Shown here: positions 42,765-53,935 of the stretch, in pieces
Numbering within the stretch: position 1 is the first letter of the stretch
How the letters are laid out: each line of letters begins with the position of its first letter
Assembly: GCA_037127315.1 (NCBI GenBank)
Contig: JBBBDQ010000445.1
Location: forward strand, 1,432,501 to 1,496,500
Length of the DNA stretch: 64,000 nucleotides
Source: Ascarosepion bandense
Lineage: Eukaryota > Mollusca > Cephalopoda > Sepiida > Sepiidae
Reading direction: 5' to 3'
The notes under the pieces: model-generated
Seen by the model: the letters and a program-made list of their open reading frames with translations, nothing else
Databases searched by the model: none
What the model was told of the DNA's origin: nothing
Program-made: the position numbers and the translations under genes

Positions 42765-43195
42765 TTTAGGATGTGGTTTCCGGATTTCTCTTTTCCAATC
42801 TTTTCACTCTTCTTTTTTTTCTGCTTTTTTATTCAATTGGAGTAGATAGATCTATCTATCGCCCAGTTCACACTCCACCCACGTGTATTGAACAGGTGAA
42901 GAGGCTCATCCCTTGTTTCCTGTTTAGGATGTGGTTTCCGGCTTTCTCTTTTCCAATCTTTTCACTCTTTTCTTTATTTTTTTTTTTCAATTGGAGTAGA
43001 TAGACTAAACTATCACCCGGTTCACACTCCACCCATGTCTATTGAACAGGTGAAGAGGCTCATCCCTTGTTCCCTGTTTAGGATGTGGTTTCCGGTTTGT
43101 CTCTTTTCTAATCTTTTCACTCTTACGTAGCCCCCTGCGCATCAGTAGCGTTACCGCCTTGCTCAGGGTGATATGACTAACAAAAAAAAAAAAAA
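42765..43195 (+). repeat. LINE tail variant, about 155-bp tandem units
   Basis: AGGATGTGGTTTCCGG occurs at 42768, 42926 and 43080. Units contain GTTCACACTCCACCCA and GAACAGGTGAAGAGGCTCAT. The array closes with the LINE end (TAGCCCCCTGCGCATCAGTA, GGGTGATATGACT, poly-A). Confidence 0.85.
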
Positions 43196-43769
43196 TGAGA
43201 ATATTCTAATAGTTTATTTATTTCACACAATTCTTTTTCCAGATTTAATGCACCTAAAAACCATGCTTTGTGCTCCTAATGTCATCTTTGTTACATTTTC
43301 TCAATGCATCAAGATTTGAGAATTTCTTATCTGTTTCAATGAAGTTGTTTCTTGCTTCCTAAAGCCAGATTAAGGTAAAAAATTAATCCATAAGGATAAC
43401 TTTGTTAATTTTGTCAGAATTTGTGAGAGGAGAAATTATTTTTATATAATTTTCTATTCTATCCCAATTAATTTGGTTTGAAAATTTCAATAAGATTATG
43501 AAATATCAATGTCGACACCTGAAGATGTACAATGATTGAAATGTTGCATGTATAAAGCCCACAAAAGAATACTGGTTCAAATAGCAAAGCATATAATTAG
43601 ACAGGTATCTAAAGATGGCCAGAGATTACAATTAGTAAGATTTGTATCACTAAACCATGATTATCTCAAAATATTCTTACATTCTAAGAAAAATATTTTC
43701 AGGATTTATGTAACCTACAAAGTGTTAATAAGTTATAAAAAATGAATCAATCAAACACCTTTTTGTGAG

Positions 43770-44203
43770 TCTTTGTTTTATTTGGGTCCTGGGTATAACG
43801 GTAAACTGCATCCGGCAGCAAGGCCACTGATTGGGAGGTTGTGAGGAGTATGGAACCACCTCTTATCTTAATTACTGTTGTCCCAGGTACACCCTGACTC
43901 GGAGTGGTAGCACCTGTGGGCAAATAGTTAACCCCCAAACCAGGCTCAAAGAGCTATGAAAGTATAAAAATACTTTTTAGGGGAAAATATAAATCTTTGA
44001 AGGAAAAAGAAATATCACCATAATACATTTTTGAATATAAAACTAGAAGACATTTTTAGTTTTCTAAAATAAAAATAAAAATTTTCATCAAAATCTAACT
44101 AAATCAACCATTTCACTATAACCAAGCATTAAACAAAATATCTTAAAACCCTATATTTTTGGCATTAAATAACCCACAGGTGTTGATATGCCATTAAACT
44201 CAT
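43770..44203 (-). repeat. Repeat C, near full-length antisense copy
   Basis: From GGGTCCTGGGTATAACGGTA and TGCATCCGGCAGCAAGGC through AACTAGAAGACATTTTTAGT to GGCATTAAATAACCCACAGG and GATATGCCATTAAAC. It is the reverse complement of 51585-52050. It lies 100 bp before exon C of the host gene. Confidence 0.78.
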
Positions 44204-44303
44204 TTAAATGTAAAAAAATTGTTTTATTTGCTTATATACCTGTTTATTATTTGTCTAGTATTTTTTATACTCTTTTTTATACTATTTATTTTGTATTTTG
44301 CAG

Positions 44304-44379
44304 GCCAATAATTGCTCCCCAGTTGAATGTTACAACTGACAGCTTATATTCCAACTTTTGGTGTGGAATCAATGAATAT
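44304..44379 (+). CDS. COLGALT1: COLGALT-like exon C with YSNFWCG block
   Basis: The acceptor is TATTTTGCAG; the donor GTGAGT starts at 44380. The first base completes Lys from exon B (AA+G), then 25 codons run from PIIAPQL to WCGINEY. The IIAP.L and YSNFWCG stretches are the most conserved part of the GT25 first domain. An Asn-Val-Thr sequon lies between them and is a possible N-glycosylation site in the ER lumen. It ends in phase 0. The same frame stays open for some distance past the donor, but conservation stops at the splice site. Confidence 0.9.
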
Positions 44380-44759
44380 GTGAGTAGTCAAAGCTTTTCA
44401 TGGGCGTCTCCAGATTTTACTAAAATTTCACATTTTGTAACGAATGCAAATATAAAATCAGCAATAAATTTTCAGTTTTTTTAAATTGTTAGATTTCTTA
44501 TCAGATAAAGAAAAGAAAGTATGACTCACACCTATGATTCCTGCAGATAGCAGCAGAATACTCAACAATGTCGATATCATCTGGGTTATAATCTTTGAGA
44601 TGTCTGAAGATATGAAAGAGCTCTGGCATCAAGACATCTTGGTCAATCAAACATTTGAGAATTGCAAATAAATAATAATGTCTATACACACACACACACA
44701 CTATAAGTGGACACAAAAATTTGCAGCACATTTTTAAGCTAGAGAATATACTTGTCTAT

Positions 44760-44890
44760 ACTTGTGAGATGAGGTACTGCAATTATTTACATTGTTTGAA
44801 CTGTTGTCCTCATCTTTATTGCTGTATTTACAACATTTTAGCCATTGTAGCCAATAATGGCAAGATTGCAATATGATCTCTGGTGGTTAA
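44760..44890 (-). mobile_element. SINE-like repeat G, antisense copy
   Basis: GTGAGATGAGGTACTGCAAT, TTATTTACATTGTTTGAACT and GTCCTCATCTTTATTGCTG. It ends near TATGATCTCTGGTGG. Confidence 0.65.
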
Positions 44891-44931
44891 AAAAACAAAA
44901 GTATTACTGAGACTTTAGGTTTATTAGTGTC

Positions 44932-45366
44932 ATGGTGGCATCACCCATTACAATGGATAGAACTCTTCCTACAACTACATATAATGCATGGAATCAAACA
45001 TGTACACTTGATAATGCCCAAGTCTTTTGTCCTGAAGGCTGGCACCTTGTGTTTGCTGGAAGCAGATTTTGTATGGATGCCGAACAAAGATATGCACCTA
45101 TAGAAGGTGAAGCAGCAGCTATTAGCTGGGCACTTGAAAAATGCCAGATGTTTATACTGGGTTGCCCAAACGTTATAGTGGTGACCAACCACGAGCCACT
45201 CAAAGGACTTTTTGGTGATAGAGATCTCAACAAAATCCACAACACACGCTTATTCCGGCTCAAGGAGAAAAGCTTGAGATATCGTTTCACCATGCAACAC
45301 TGTCCCAGAAAATGGCATAGGGCCTCGGATGCTATTTCTCACAATCCTGTTTGCAGCATCATGTAA
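44932..45366 (+). pseudogene. Ty3/gypsy RNase H domain fragment
   Basis: An uninterrupted frame contains GWHLVFAGSRF, RYAPIEGEAAAISWALEKC, FILGCPNVIVVTNHEPLKGL, RLFRLKEKSLRYRF and HCPRKWHRASDAISHNPV. This is the RNase H region of gypsy-type pol polyproteins, with the S/G.RFL.DAE.RYA.IEGEALA..WALE pattern. Normal elements have VVTDHKPL where this copy has VVTNHEPL, so a catalytic Asp of RNase H is replaced. The reverse transcriptase before it and the integrase after it are missing. The long intact frame suggests a fairly recent insertion. Confidence 0.85.
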
Positions 45367-45484
45367 AAATCTTATGAAACAACCAGCCAGTAATCAACTA
45401 GAATAGAAGTTGAATCTGACTGACCAAAAAACCACCATGGCAAATTGGTTGGTGGTTTAAATAATAACTTGGGAGATCCCATTC

Positions 45485-45929
45485 TGTTACAGGCAAGTCT
45501 ATTCTGTAAGTATTGATTGGCTGATAATTTCAGTGTGTATATTGAGCTCCATAAATATTGAGCACAATATCCACACTCCTGAATAGTCACCTTCATGCAG
45601 GGAGACAAAAGAAGACAGCCATGTTGAAAGGTAAGTTATTTGACTTCTACACCCCTCGCAAGAGAAAAGAGATCAAGTTCAGAAAGTGAGAGATCTGCAG
45701 AAAATCAGCAGAAGCAGATTAGCGGAGAGCAATAGGCAGAGCTAGCCAAGACTGGTACTATACGACTATAGTGAGTCCCAGTTATAGTATTACTTCCTAA
45801 CCCGTATTTATTCATTCTACTAACAGTTCCATATATTGTATTTTGCTGTGTTAATATATATTTATTATTTTCTATTTTAGTGGTTGTTGTATTATTTTCT
45901 TGCTGGACTTCTTAACCCGGTCCACAACA
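45485..45929 (+). mobile_element. Putative 3' LTR of the gypsy fragment
   Basis: A 445-bp segment begins TGTTACAGGCAAG and ends CCCGGTCCACAACA (TG...CA, TGTT/AACA). It is preceded by a short purine tract (TTGGGAGATCCC). It lies about 120 bp after the RNase H frame, so integrase would be deleted. No matching 5' LTR is in the window and the bases after it (ATAAG) do not match those before it, so borders are tentative. Confidence 0.45.
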
Positions 45930-46039
45930 ATAAGTTTCAAAAATTCGTATAATGATATCCTCAAAGACATATGGCCAAGTGGATGAAAGCCTTGATTAGA
46001 TCCAATGACTTAACTTCAATACCAGACGACAGTATTAAT

Positions 46040-46225
46040 GAATAAAAACTTAGAGAGTTGAGTTAAAGGGAGATAACTAAGACATCTGGAAGTGGAATGA
46101 GAACAATATAACCCAGTGTTCGAAATAAAGGGCAGTCACCTGAAAAAAGTTTGAACATATGTGAATATGGCAATACGGAGAGGGACAACAGTCCCAGCAC
46201 TGTAAATAAAGAAAATATACAACAA
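46040..46225 (+). mobile_element. SINE-like repeat G, diverged copy
   Basis: GAGTTAAAGGGAGATAACTA, ACAATATAACCCAGTGTTCG and GGGCAGTCACCTGAA align in order with AGAGGGAGATAACTCT...GATATACCCCAGTGACTG...CACCTGAAGAAGG at 60715. Confidence 0.6.
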
Positions 46226-46439
46226 ACATGTTTGTTGTATATTAAGATGGAGTGTCAAAAGGATGTTTTTCCCTTGACACTCATATTATTTTAACAACCT
46301 TCACTCCTTGGCAATGTTTTTTTGTTTTAAAAAGCGATGATTAGATTTGTAATAAAATCTAAACACACAAAAGTGAATTTATACATTTTCTTTGTTCTTA
46401 AGAATTAACTACAATAATCTGAAACATTGTTTATTTACA

Positions 46440-46670
46440 CTATTTATTTATTGCCTCTTCTATTCTAATAGTTTCTTTTCTTGCACTTCCTGCCTGTGGA
46501 ACTCCCTTCCATTTGCTTGCTTCCCTGATAGTTACAATCTCCAAAAGTTTAAATGCAATGTCATTTGCCTTCTTCAATATCCCTAGTTCTTTTTTCTCAC
46601 TGTAACCTCCTATGCATCAGTGGTGGTCTTGCTTTGCTTGGGGTGAAATGATTAAAAAACGTATATATTA
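46440..46670 (+). mobile_element. LINE 3' end fragment
   Basis: CCTCTTCTATTCTAATAGTT, CTTGCACTTCCTGCCTGTGG (the R.S.LWNSLPFACFPD block) and the tail GCTTTGCTTGGGGTGAAATG. Confidence 0.85.
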
Positions 46671-47178
46671 TTCATTGGAATGTTTGGCAAAATATCAGCT
46701 TAATTCAAACTTTATAAAATGCTAAATAATAAAGTTTTCTTATAGTTGGTTCACCTATTTTAATAATTAAGTAAATGCTTATAAATTTATGATTATTTAT
46801 GATTAAAAAGTTGTTTTCATATTTATTTCTTTATAAAATGGTAAATGGTAAATATTGCATTGCGTTAATTTTTAGAAAGTCATAAATATAAAATTATTTT
46901 TTATATCTGTTATTTACAAGAAAAAAGTGTTTAATAGTTTTGTTGTAAAACTCTCAAAAACGAAACTACATATAATTTCACTGCCATCACATGTTTAGAT
47001 TTTGTTACAATTCTAATCATCATTTCTTAAAACCATAAACATTGCCAAAGAGTTGAAGGGAATTAAAATAAGTGTCAAGAGACAAACAGTCCTTTTGATC
47101 CCATGACTTGTTGCAGACAGGAATGTCCATATTTACCAAATATACGCAAGAAGAATAGATTTTTATATTTTTTTTTAA
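46671..47178. other. AT-rich intron, nothing recognised
   Basis: No feature supported. Confidence 0.5.
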
Positions 47179-47869
47179 ACTAGCAGTATAGCCCGGCATT
47201 GCTTGGGTGTAATGAAAGCTTTAAAACTAATCCATGGTCCTGGAGTTCAGACTCTTTGGATGTTGGCACGAAAGACTAAAAAGCAATAGTTGTTTCCAGT
47301 TAAAGCAAAACCACAGACTGAAAGAAAAATGAATGGATGTAAGTCAAATTTTGATTTCCTGGTATCGATATCAAATAAGTTTTTTTCGTCGTAAACTGAA
47401 TTTTGAAGGCTAAATAAGTCCTCTGATTAAATGGTATCATGGCTGAGACTAAGAACTATAATTATACCTACTTAGAGTCAAACCCGAAGCAAAAATAAAT
47501 AAAAGGGCTGAAAAAATACAGACATACAGGCAGATAAACAGTCACACACACAAACATCTTGCCTTTTATATATATATATATTATCGATTTTCTGCACTAT
47601 TGTAAGAACTGCAACCTTGAAACTTCTGAATATCGTTTCTTATGTCTTTGTCTATGAGTGTATCAAATTTGATTAAAATCGGACCACTCCTTCTACAACC
47701 TGATTTTTTCAATTATCAATATTTATCGGGGGTACCTCAACACAAAACCTAGCTAAGAACACTCGCAGATGCTTATAGTAAAACTGTGTAAATTTTCAAG
47801 AAAATTGGTTCAGCCATTTCGGAGTTTATAGGTAATGGCCGCACACACACAAAGTTCCATTTATAAATA
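47179..47869 (+). mobile_element. Dispersed element B, near full-length copy
   Basis: ACTAGCAGTATAGCCCGGCA at the start; the shared body with an internal (TA)n at 47569-47581; GGTTCAGCCATTTCGGAGTT; and the end AAAGTTCCATTTATAAATA. Confidence 0.82.
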
Positions 47870-48284
47870 TTTTTTTTAAATAAAGAATGCTAAGAATTTT
47901 TTAACAATTACCACCCTAATTTGCATATTAAAACAAAACAACTTAGGGTGGTAATCTTCCCATAAGCAATGTAAAATAATCTGTCAAAGTTCTGCTTCAC
48001 TTAAAAGTTATTTTATATCTTTAAATGTTTTTTAGCATAAATATCACCCTGACCATTCAGTGATATTGGGTAGGGTTAGGGAAAGTGTTCTTTAGTTGGG
48101 GTGCTGGACCACCAAGCTGAGACTGAGAGTGGTGCTTGTATACATATCATACACCATGTTTAGTAACCTCTACCAGGAGGGTTCTTGAACCTTGTATGGT
48201 AGGGGGGAGGCTCTTGTGATTTTTCTGTAAATAAATGTAATATTCCTTTAATATAAATTTAATATTTTTTTCTGTCTCATAATT

Positions 48285-48345
48285 ATGTGTGCGTATATAT
48301 ATATATATATATATATATATACGCACACACACACACACACACATA
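48285..48345. repeat. Palindromic (GTGCG)(TA)n(CGCAC) microsatellite
   Basis: TGTGTGCG, about 13 TA units, then CGCACACACACA, so the whole block is self-complementary and prone to cruciform or hairpin folding. Confidence 0.88.
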
Positions 48346-48800
48346 TGGGCACATGGTTGAGTGGTTAGAACATTCACTCTCTGACAATGAAGCCTGCATG
48401 GTCGAGTTGTCAGGAAGGTGACTTCTTGATGTTTTCAGTTTGCAGGCGGCAATCACAGGGTGTGGCACCTTTGGAAAGTGCCTGAAAAATGATACTATGG
48501 GTTGAGCTAAGCCTTATGGGTGCTATTGGGTTGAAAGCTCTCTTTGAGGAGCCGTCAATGGTTATACTAGCTCAAAACCACAAGTCATTGTGACTGAGAG
48601 TTTGTTCAGACTAAGTTCACGTTAGATAACACGCTCTCTCACAGAAACTGTAACTAAGGTCTACTTGGCATAGTTGCAATATAAACCACAGGTTGGCTCT
48701 GTGAGTGTTAAACACAACTGTGCCTGAGCAGGTGTCTGCAAATGGGGATTAGCTAGTCACCTTGGTATACAGGTATCCTCGAAAACAAGAGGCCTGCCAT
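48346..48800 (+). mobile_element. tRNA-like SINE candidate (distinct from family D)
   Basis: Begins GGGCACATGGTTGAGTGGTTAGAACATTCACTC, where GGTTGAGTGGTTAGAAC is a good A-box region, and continues with CATGGTCGAGTTGTCAGG as a decayed B box. A GC-richer body (GTGTGGCACCTTTGGAAAGT, GAGGAGCCGTCAATGGTTAT) follows. This is the only copy in the window and no flanking duplication was found. Confidence 0.45.
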
Positions 48801-48884
48801 ATTATATAGCACATTAGATATCCAAGAATATAAGTAATTATCTTATTTGGCATTTACTTTAAAATCTTTGGTTGGACTTTTTCT

Positions 48885-49460
48885 TTTTTAAATCATTTAA
48901 CTCCAAGAAAGGCAATAACGCCACTAAGATGCAAGAGATTATTAGGTGTGAAAGAATATGAGAAAGAGAAAACATTAAAAAGAGTGAACAATAAAGGAAT
49001 AAGAATTAAAATGACAAAAGCTGACAATTGACATTGCACTTAAATCTTCAAAGATCAAAGTTGACTGGAAAGCAAGAGGCCAGAAGAGAGTTCCATAAGA
49101 AAGAAGGGAAAGAGAAAAAATGTTCTCCTAGAACATATGGTTACATCTTCTCATTTCAACTGTAAAAAAAATGAGACCTTGTTGCCAATCAAGTACTGCA
49201 CTGAAATTCATGAAGTTGAGGTACAAATGTGGAAAACACATCAGAACAAGTGCGACAAAAATATTTATAGAAAATATACAATGAAGCTACATCAATGCAT
49301 TGGGAAAATGAAGCTGAGATGCCAGTTCAGGACTGATAACATTGCAGATTCTTTTCTGTATTTTACCAAGACTCTAAATGCATAGCAGAAGCACCAGATC
49401 AAATGTGGCAGAAAAATTTAATGCATGGACGAATTATAGACTTATGAATGTGTAAGATTC
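48885..49460 (-). mobile_element. LINE 3' fragment, antisense, diverged
   Basis: The tail AAATCATTTAACTCCAAGAA, GCCACTAAGATGCAAGAGAT, the UTR, and ORF2 remnants to AGCACCAGATCAAATGTGGC. It is close to the subfamily at 41225. Confidence 0.8.
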
Positions 49461-49867
49461 TAAACTTACTGGCTGAAAGAGACTCTAAAAGAGGCAATTA
49501 TGCATTAAATTAAGCCTGGAAGCCATATTTCCTCTGATGGCTGAGCTGCTTATACCAGAATCAAGAAAATCAGCCATGGGATAGACCCTAATCACATCAT
49601 TATTCATTAAAAGGATTTTGTGGATCCTGCTGCACAAGAACAGCCCTGTGTATTTCGACATTTATTTGCCGCATAGTCTACCATGAGCTGTTGTAGTTGG
49701 TTGGTTGTTGGGGTTTTATGTCATATCAACCACTATGGGTTATTTAATACCAAATCCAGTTTACACATATATATTAATATAATTTGTAAACATAATTTAA
49801 GGAATAACGTCCTTAAACCACAGCTCGTTTACTCTTACTTGAGTAAATGTTTTCAAATGCTTCTGAC

Positions 49868-50575
49868 ATGCTAGGAAGGTTGGGTCACTATGTCAGGCCA
49901 GGATGTTTTTCCCGCCTGAAACCATCCTGCATATATACAAATCAACCATTCGTCTGTGCATCGAGTACTGCTGCCATATATAGTCAGGTGCCCCTGCCGT
50001 TCACCTCGGTGTTCTTGACAGGCTCCAAAGGCAATTCAGTAATGTGATAGGTACTGACTTGGCTCAACTACAGCCACTTTCCCACTGATGGGATGTGGCT
50101 TCCCTTTGTCTGTTCTATAAATACTTTCATGGCTTCTGCTCCAATGAATTTAAGTCACTGGTGCCTCTGCAACAGGTGTTTACTCGTGCAACTAGACTGG
50201 CAACTGGGCCTCACCCATTCATAGTGAGATCAACCAAATGCAGACGACAATTCTACTCCTGCAGCTTCTTTCCTCGCACTTCCCGCCTGTGGAATTCGCT
50301 TCCTTATTCTTGCTTTCCTGACAGCTACAACCTCCAGGAATTCAAATGCAAAGTCAATACTCATCTCTTAACCACTTGACCCTAGTTCTTTCCTCACCAC
50401 CCTGTATATCCTTTCCTTTCTCTCCACCTCTATTTCCTTCCTTCTCTTGCTCCTTTCTAAATGGTTTGTCCTTCTCTTCACTCTCTTCTATCTAGTGCTT
50501 TTACTCTTATGTAGCCCCCTGCACATCAGTGGTGTTACCGCCTTGCTCAGGGTGATATGATTTAAAAAAAATGAT
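49868..50575 (+). mobile_element. LINE 3' fragment, well preserved
   Basis: AGGAAGGTTGGGTCACTATG (RKVGSLCQARMFF), GCATCGAGTACTGCTGCCAT (CIEYCCH), then an open frame ASLCLFYKYFHGFCSNEFKS, TRATRLATGPHPFIVRS and FFPRTSRLWNSLPYSCFPDS. The last ends in NLQEFKCKVNTHLLTT followed by a stop. The 3' UTR ends CACATCAGTGGTGTTACCGC, GGGTGATATGATT, A-run. It defines the consensus end of the family in this window. Confidence 0.9.
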
Positions 50576-50824
50576 AGTTTATTTAATATAAATAATTAAC
50601 TCATTTGCATAGCCAATTGATGTAATTATTTCTCACTACCAGATTTACTTGCAGTGATTAAAGACCTAATGTAGTACTATTCAACAGTAGGTTGATTGTT
50701 TGGGTTTTTATGGCATATCAACCTTAATCGGTTGAATATTCTGGGTTATGATGAGGCATTATATTTTTGGATATGAGCTGTTGTAATGATGCTTAATTCT
50801 AATATCTTGTTCTTATTGATTTTT

Positions 50825-51025
50825 TTTTTTTTTTAATTATATCACCTCGGGCAAGGTGGTAAGGCCACTAGTGTGCAGGGGGCTACGTAAGAGTGAAAAG
50901 ATTGGAAAAGAGAAAGCCGAAAACCACATCCTAAACAGGGAACAAGGGATGAGCCTCTACACCTGTTCAATAGACGTGGGTGGAGTGTGAACTGGGCAAT
51001 AGTTCAGTCTACCTACTCCAGTGAA
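50825..51025 (-). mobile_element. LINE tail variant, antisense
   Basis: ATTATATCACCTCGGGCAAG, CTAGTGTGCAGGGGGCTACG, AACCACATCCTAAACAGGGA and ACGTGGGTGGAGTGTGAACT. It is the inverse of the unit at 42765. Confidence 0.85.
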
Positions 51026-51274
51026 AGGTTGCCCCTTTTGGTTTTGACTAGTACTTGGGTTGCAATATCTGGGCTTGAAGCCATTTTTATCATATGAGGA
51101 AAGGCTCTGCACAGAGTACCAGCGCCACTCTCTGAACTTTGAATATATTTGTTCAAAAACAAAAAAAACTGGTCTAAATCATTGGATTCAAGCAAATACA
51201 ATGGATACATATACGATAAAGATTACAAAATGAAAATTGAACATTTTTATATTTTTTTTTTACAATGATGTTCA

Positions 51275-51460
51275 CTCTGTATAGTCCTGGGTATGACAAA
51301 CTACATCTGGCAATAATTGGGAGATTGGAGTTTTTTCAGAAGCATGGAACCACTACTTAAATGCTGTTGTTCCCAGGTCCACTCTAACCCAGGGTGGTAG
51401 CACCTGTTAGGATCCCAACAACAAATAGTGAACATCCAAACTAAAATGAAATATTACAAA
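51275..51460 (-). repeat. Repeat C fragment, antisense
   Basis: ATAGTCCTGGGTATGACAAA, GTTCCCAGGTCCACTCTAAC and GGTAGCACCTGTTAGGATCC. Together with 51585-52050 it makes a large inverted pair. Confidence 0.75.
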
Positions 51461-51584
51461 AGTAAATAAATGCCAGTAATATATTTTTATATTAAAAAAA
51501 TAATTACCAACAATATAAATTTATAGCAAAATGATCAACAATACATTTTTATAGCAAAATGACTAACAAGTTTGAGTTTTGTTT

Positions 51585-52050
51585 AACGGCATATCAACCT
51601 CTGTAGGTTATTTAATGCCAAAAAGGCAGGGTTTTAAAGTATTTTTTTAATGTTCAGTTTTAGTGAAAAGGTTGATTTAGTCAGATTTTAATGAAAATTT
51701 TTTTTATTTTTATTTTAGAAAACTGAAGATGTCTTCTAGCTTTGTATTCAAAAATGTATTGCTGAGAATATTTTTTTCTTTCAAAAATGTATATTTTTCT
51801 ATAAAAGTCTATTTTCATGTAATATATTTCTATAAAAGTTTATTTTTGTACTTTCATAGTGTTTTGACCCCAGTTTAGGGGAATAACTATTTGCCCATAG
51901 CTGGGACCCTAACAGGTGCTACCATTCCGAGTCAGGGTGGACCTGAGAACAACAGCAATTAAGAGGTGTTTCCATGCTCCTCACAACCTCCCAATCAGAA
52001 GCCTTGCTGCCAGATGCAGTTTACCGTCATGCCCAGGAGTAAATACATTT
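51585..52050 (+). repeat. Repeat C, near full-length sense copy
   Basis: GTTTAACGGCATATCAACCT, GGTTATTTAATGCC, AGAAAACTGAAGATGTCTTC, GTGCTACCATTCCGAGTCAG and AGTTTACCGTCATGCCCAGG. Partner copies lie at 43770-44203, 51275-51460, 36660-36835 and 59603-59775. The element has no ORF and its class is unknown. Confidence 0.78.
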
Positions 52051-52434
52051 TATCTCTACTTGAAGTCTTGTAACTGCGTTTAAAATACATTTAGTTGAAG
52101 CCATAAGTATATATATATATATCCTATCGAAATATTATTGGTATCTAAAGGAAACAAATAAAACACCCACATTGAAGTGGAAAATTTTAAAAGATGCTAG
52201 AACATGTACATCTTTAAACAACCCATGCCTGTTATGTCTATACGATATGCTATATATGACTAAATTCCTTAGGAATAAAAAATCTATTAAATAAATGTAA
52301 TGAAATAAATATCATATGTAAACATTGCAAAATGTTCACCTTAGAATATGGATAAAAAAATAAAAAACTATATTAATTAATATGCATATATCCAATAGCT
52401 CACTCAAAGAAAATAAGTGATGAAATATTAAAAA

Positions 52435-52742
52435 GTTTTTTTTTGTTTTTTTAATCATCTCACCCCAAGCAAGGCAGAAACGCCACTGATGTGCAGGGGG
52501 CTACATAAATGTAGAAAGATTAATTAGAAAAGAGTGAGGAGTACAAGCTAGTTAGAAAGGAACAATAGAAAGCTGAGAAAGGTGCAATGACAGATACATA
52601 GGCGGAGAGAAAGTGAAGATTATACAGGGGAGGGGAGAGAGCTAGAGTCCAGTGGTTAGTAGGTGAGTATTAACTTTGCTTTTAAATTTCTGGAGGTCGT
52701 AGCCGTCAGGAAAGCAAGAATACGGGAGTGAGTTCCACAGGA
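52435..52742 (-). mobile_element. LINE 3' end, antisense
   Basis: AATCATCTCACCCCAAGCAAGG, CACTGATGTGCAGGGGGCTA, the UTR and GGAAAGCAAGAATACGGGAG. It stops at the LWNS equivalent (GTGAGTTCCACAGG). Confidence 0.88.
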
Positions 52743-53340
52743 AATTGGTATTTAAATTTTTTTTATAATAAATAAAGAGATGTTAGAAAGATTCTATAAC
52801 AATAGTAGGAAGCAAATTAGAATAAAAATGTTATCTATTAATTAAAAATTTGAAAAAAAAATTAGAATTAAATATATACTGAATTGAAAAAAAGAATAGT
52901 AAATTTACTCAAAAGCCTCCTTAAGTTAAAATAAAAATACAAGAGAGTTTCCTTTCTCCGTCCCTTTCCTTTATTCTATGAGAAGAGATCAAGATATGCA
53001 AAAAGGAGAAAGAATGTTTTTGGTACATGAATGTAAACATCAATAGGTAACAGCATCTAATGAAGGAAAATAAAAATAAAAAAATTTGGTTAAAAACAGG
53101 TTGACACTTTGACCAGGAAGAAAGAAAGAAAACTACTTGACAAATTTCAAAATGAATCTTCATTCTGATTAGTTAAAAGGAACACACAGAGAAATTTTAA
53201 GTCTTCCCACATCCATAAATAAAAAAACTGTTGTTTCATATATTTAAATGAAAATTATTTTCACAACTAACTCCAAACATTGCCTGAAGACGAGATAGAA
53301 ATCTTGAAACAGAAATTTCCATGTCGTGATGCATTGTTAA
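52743..53340. other. AT-rich intron, nothing recognised
   Basis: No feature supported. Confidence 0.5.
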
Positions 53341-53349
53341 TTTATTTAC

Positions 53350-53393
53350 TTGTGTGTGTGTGTGTGTGTGTGTGTGCGCACACACACACACAC
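53350..53393. repeat. Palindromic (TG)n-GCGC-(CA)n microsatellite
   Basis: About 12 TG units are followed by CGCA and about 7 CA units, a perfect inverted repeat around TGCGCA. Confidence 0.92.
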
Positions 53394-53635
53394 TGGGTCT
53401 AAAAATGTTGGTTGCTTTGAGACAAAGGGAGACCACTCACAACTGCAATGCTATTATTTAATTTTTAATTTTTATAACAAATAATATAGAAAAAAGGGTA
53501 CAATTAAAATTTTTGTGAAAATAATATGCATTTCTTAGTAATTACAGTGTATATGTACTGTGCATATTACTGGCAGTAAATATCAAATCTAAATAGACAT
53601 TATAATTGAATTTTTTTATTTATTTTAAAGTAATG

Positions 53636-53930
53636 GATTCATATTTTGAAACAGTTTACTTCAGAATTTACACATTAACAGATGGCTTAAAAGTACGCTA
53701 CAGTATTGCATGCCGTCCACTATATCAAGAGCGATCATTTGTGTTCGCTAGTGGTTGTGTAAATGATTGGGGTCTACAGGATGTCCCCCCCCATAAAAAT
53801 GTATACACAAACTGCAACAGTCTGTCATGCCAAACATTAGAGAGGACTTTGAAGATGGGGAGCTTTATTTCCAACAAGATGGGACACCTTCACACTATCA
53901 TCGCAATGTTAAATCCTTCCTTTTTTTTAA
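53636..53930 (+). pseudogene. DDE transposase remnant, part 1 (split by LINE)
   Basis: In the frame ending at 53908 the sequence reads EDFEDGELYFQQDGTPSHYH. FQQDG.P.H is the second catalytic Asp block of mariner-like transposases in the group common in arthropods and molluscs. A LINE in the opposite orientation begins at about 53936. Catalytic function is lost. Confidence 0.72.
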
Positions 53931-53935
53931 TTTTT

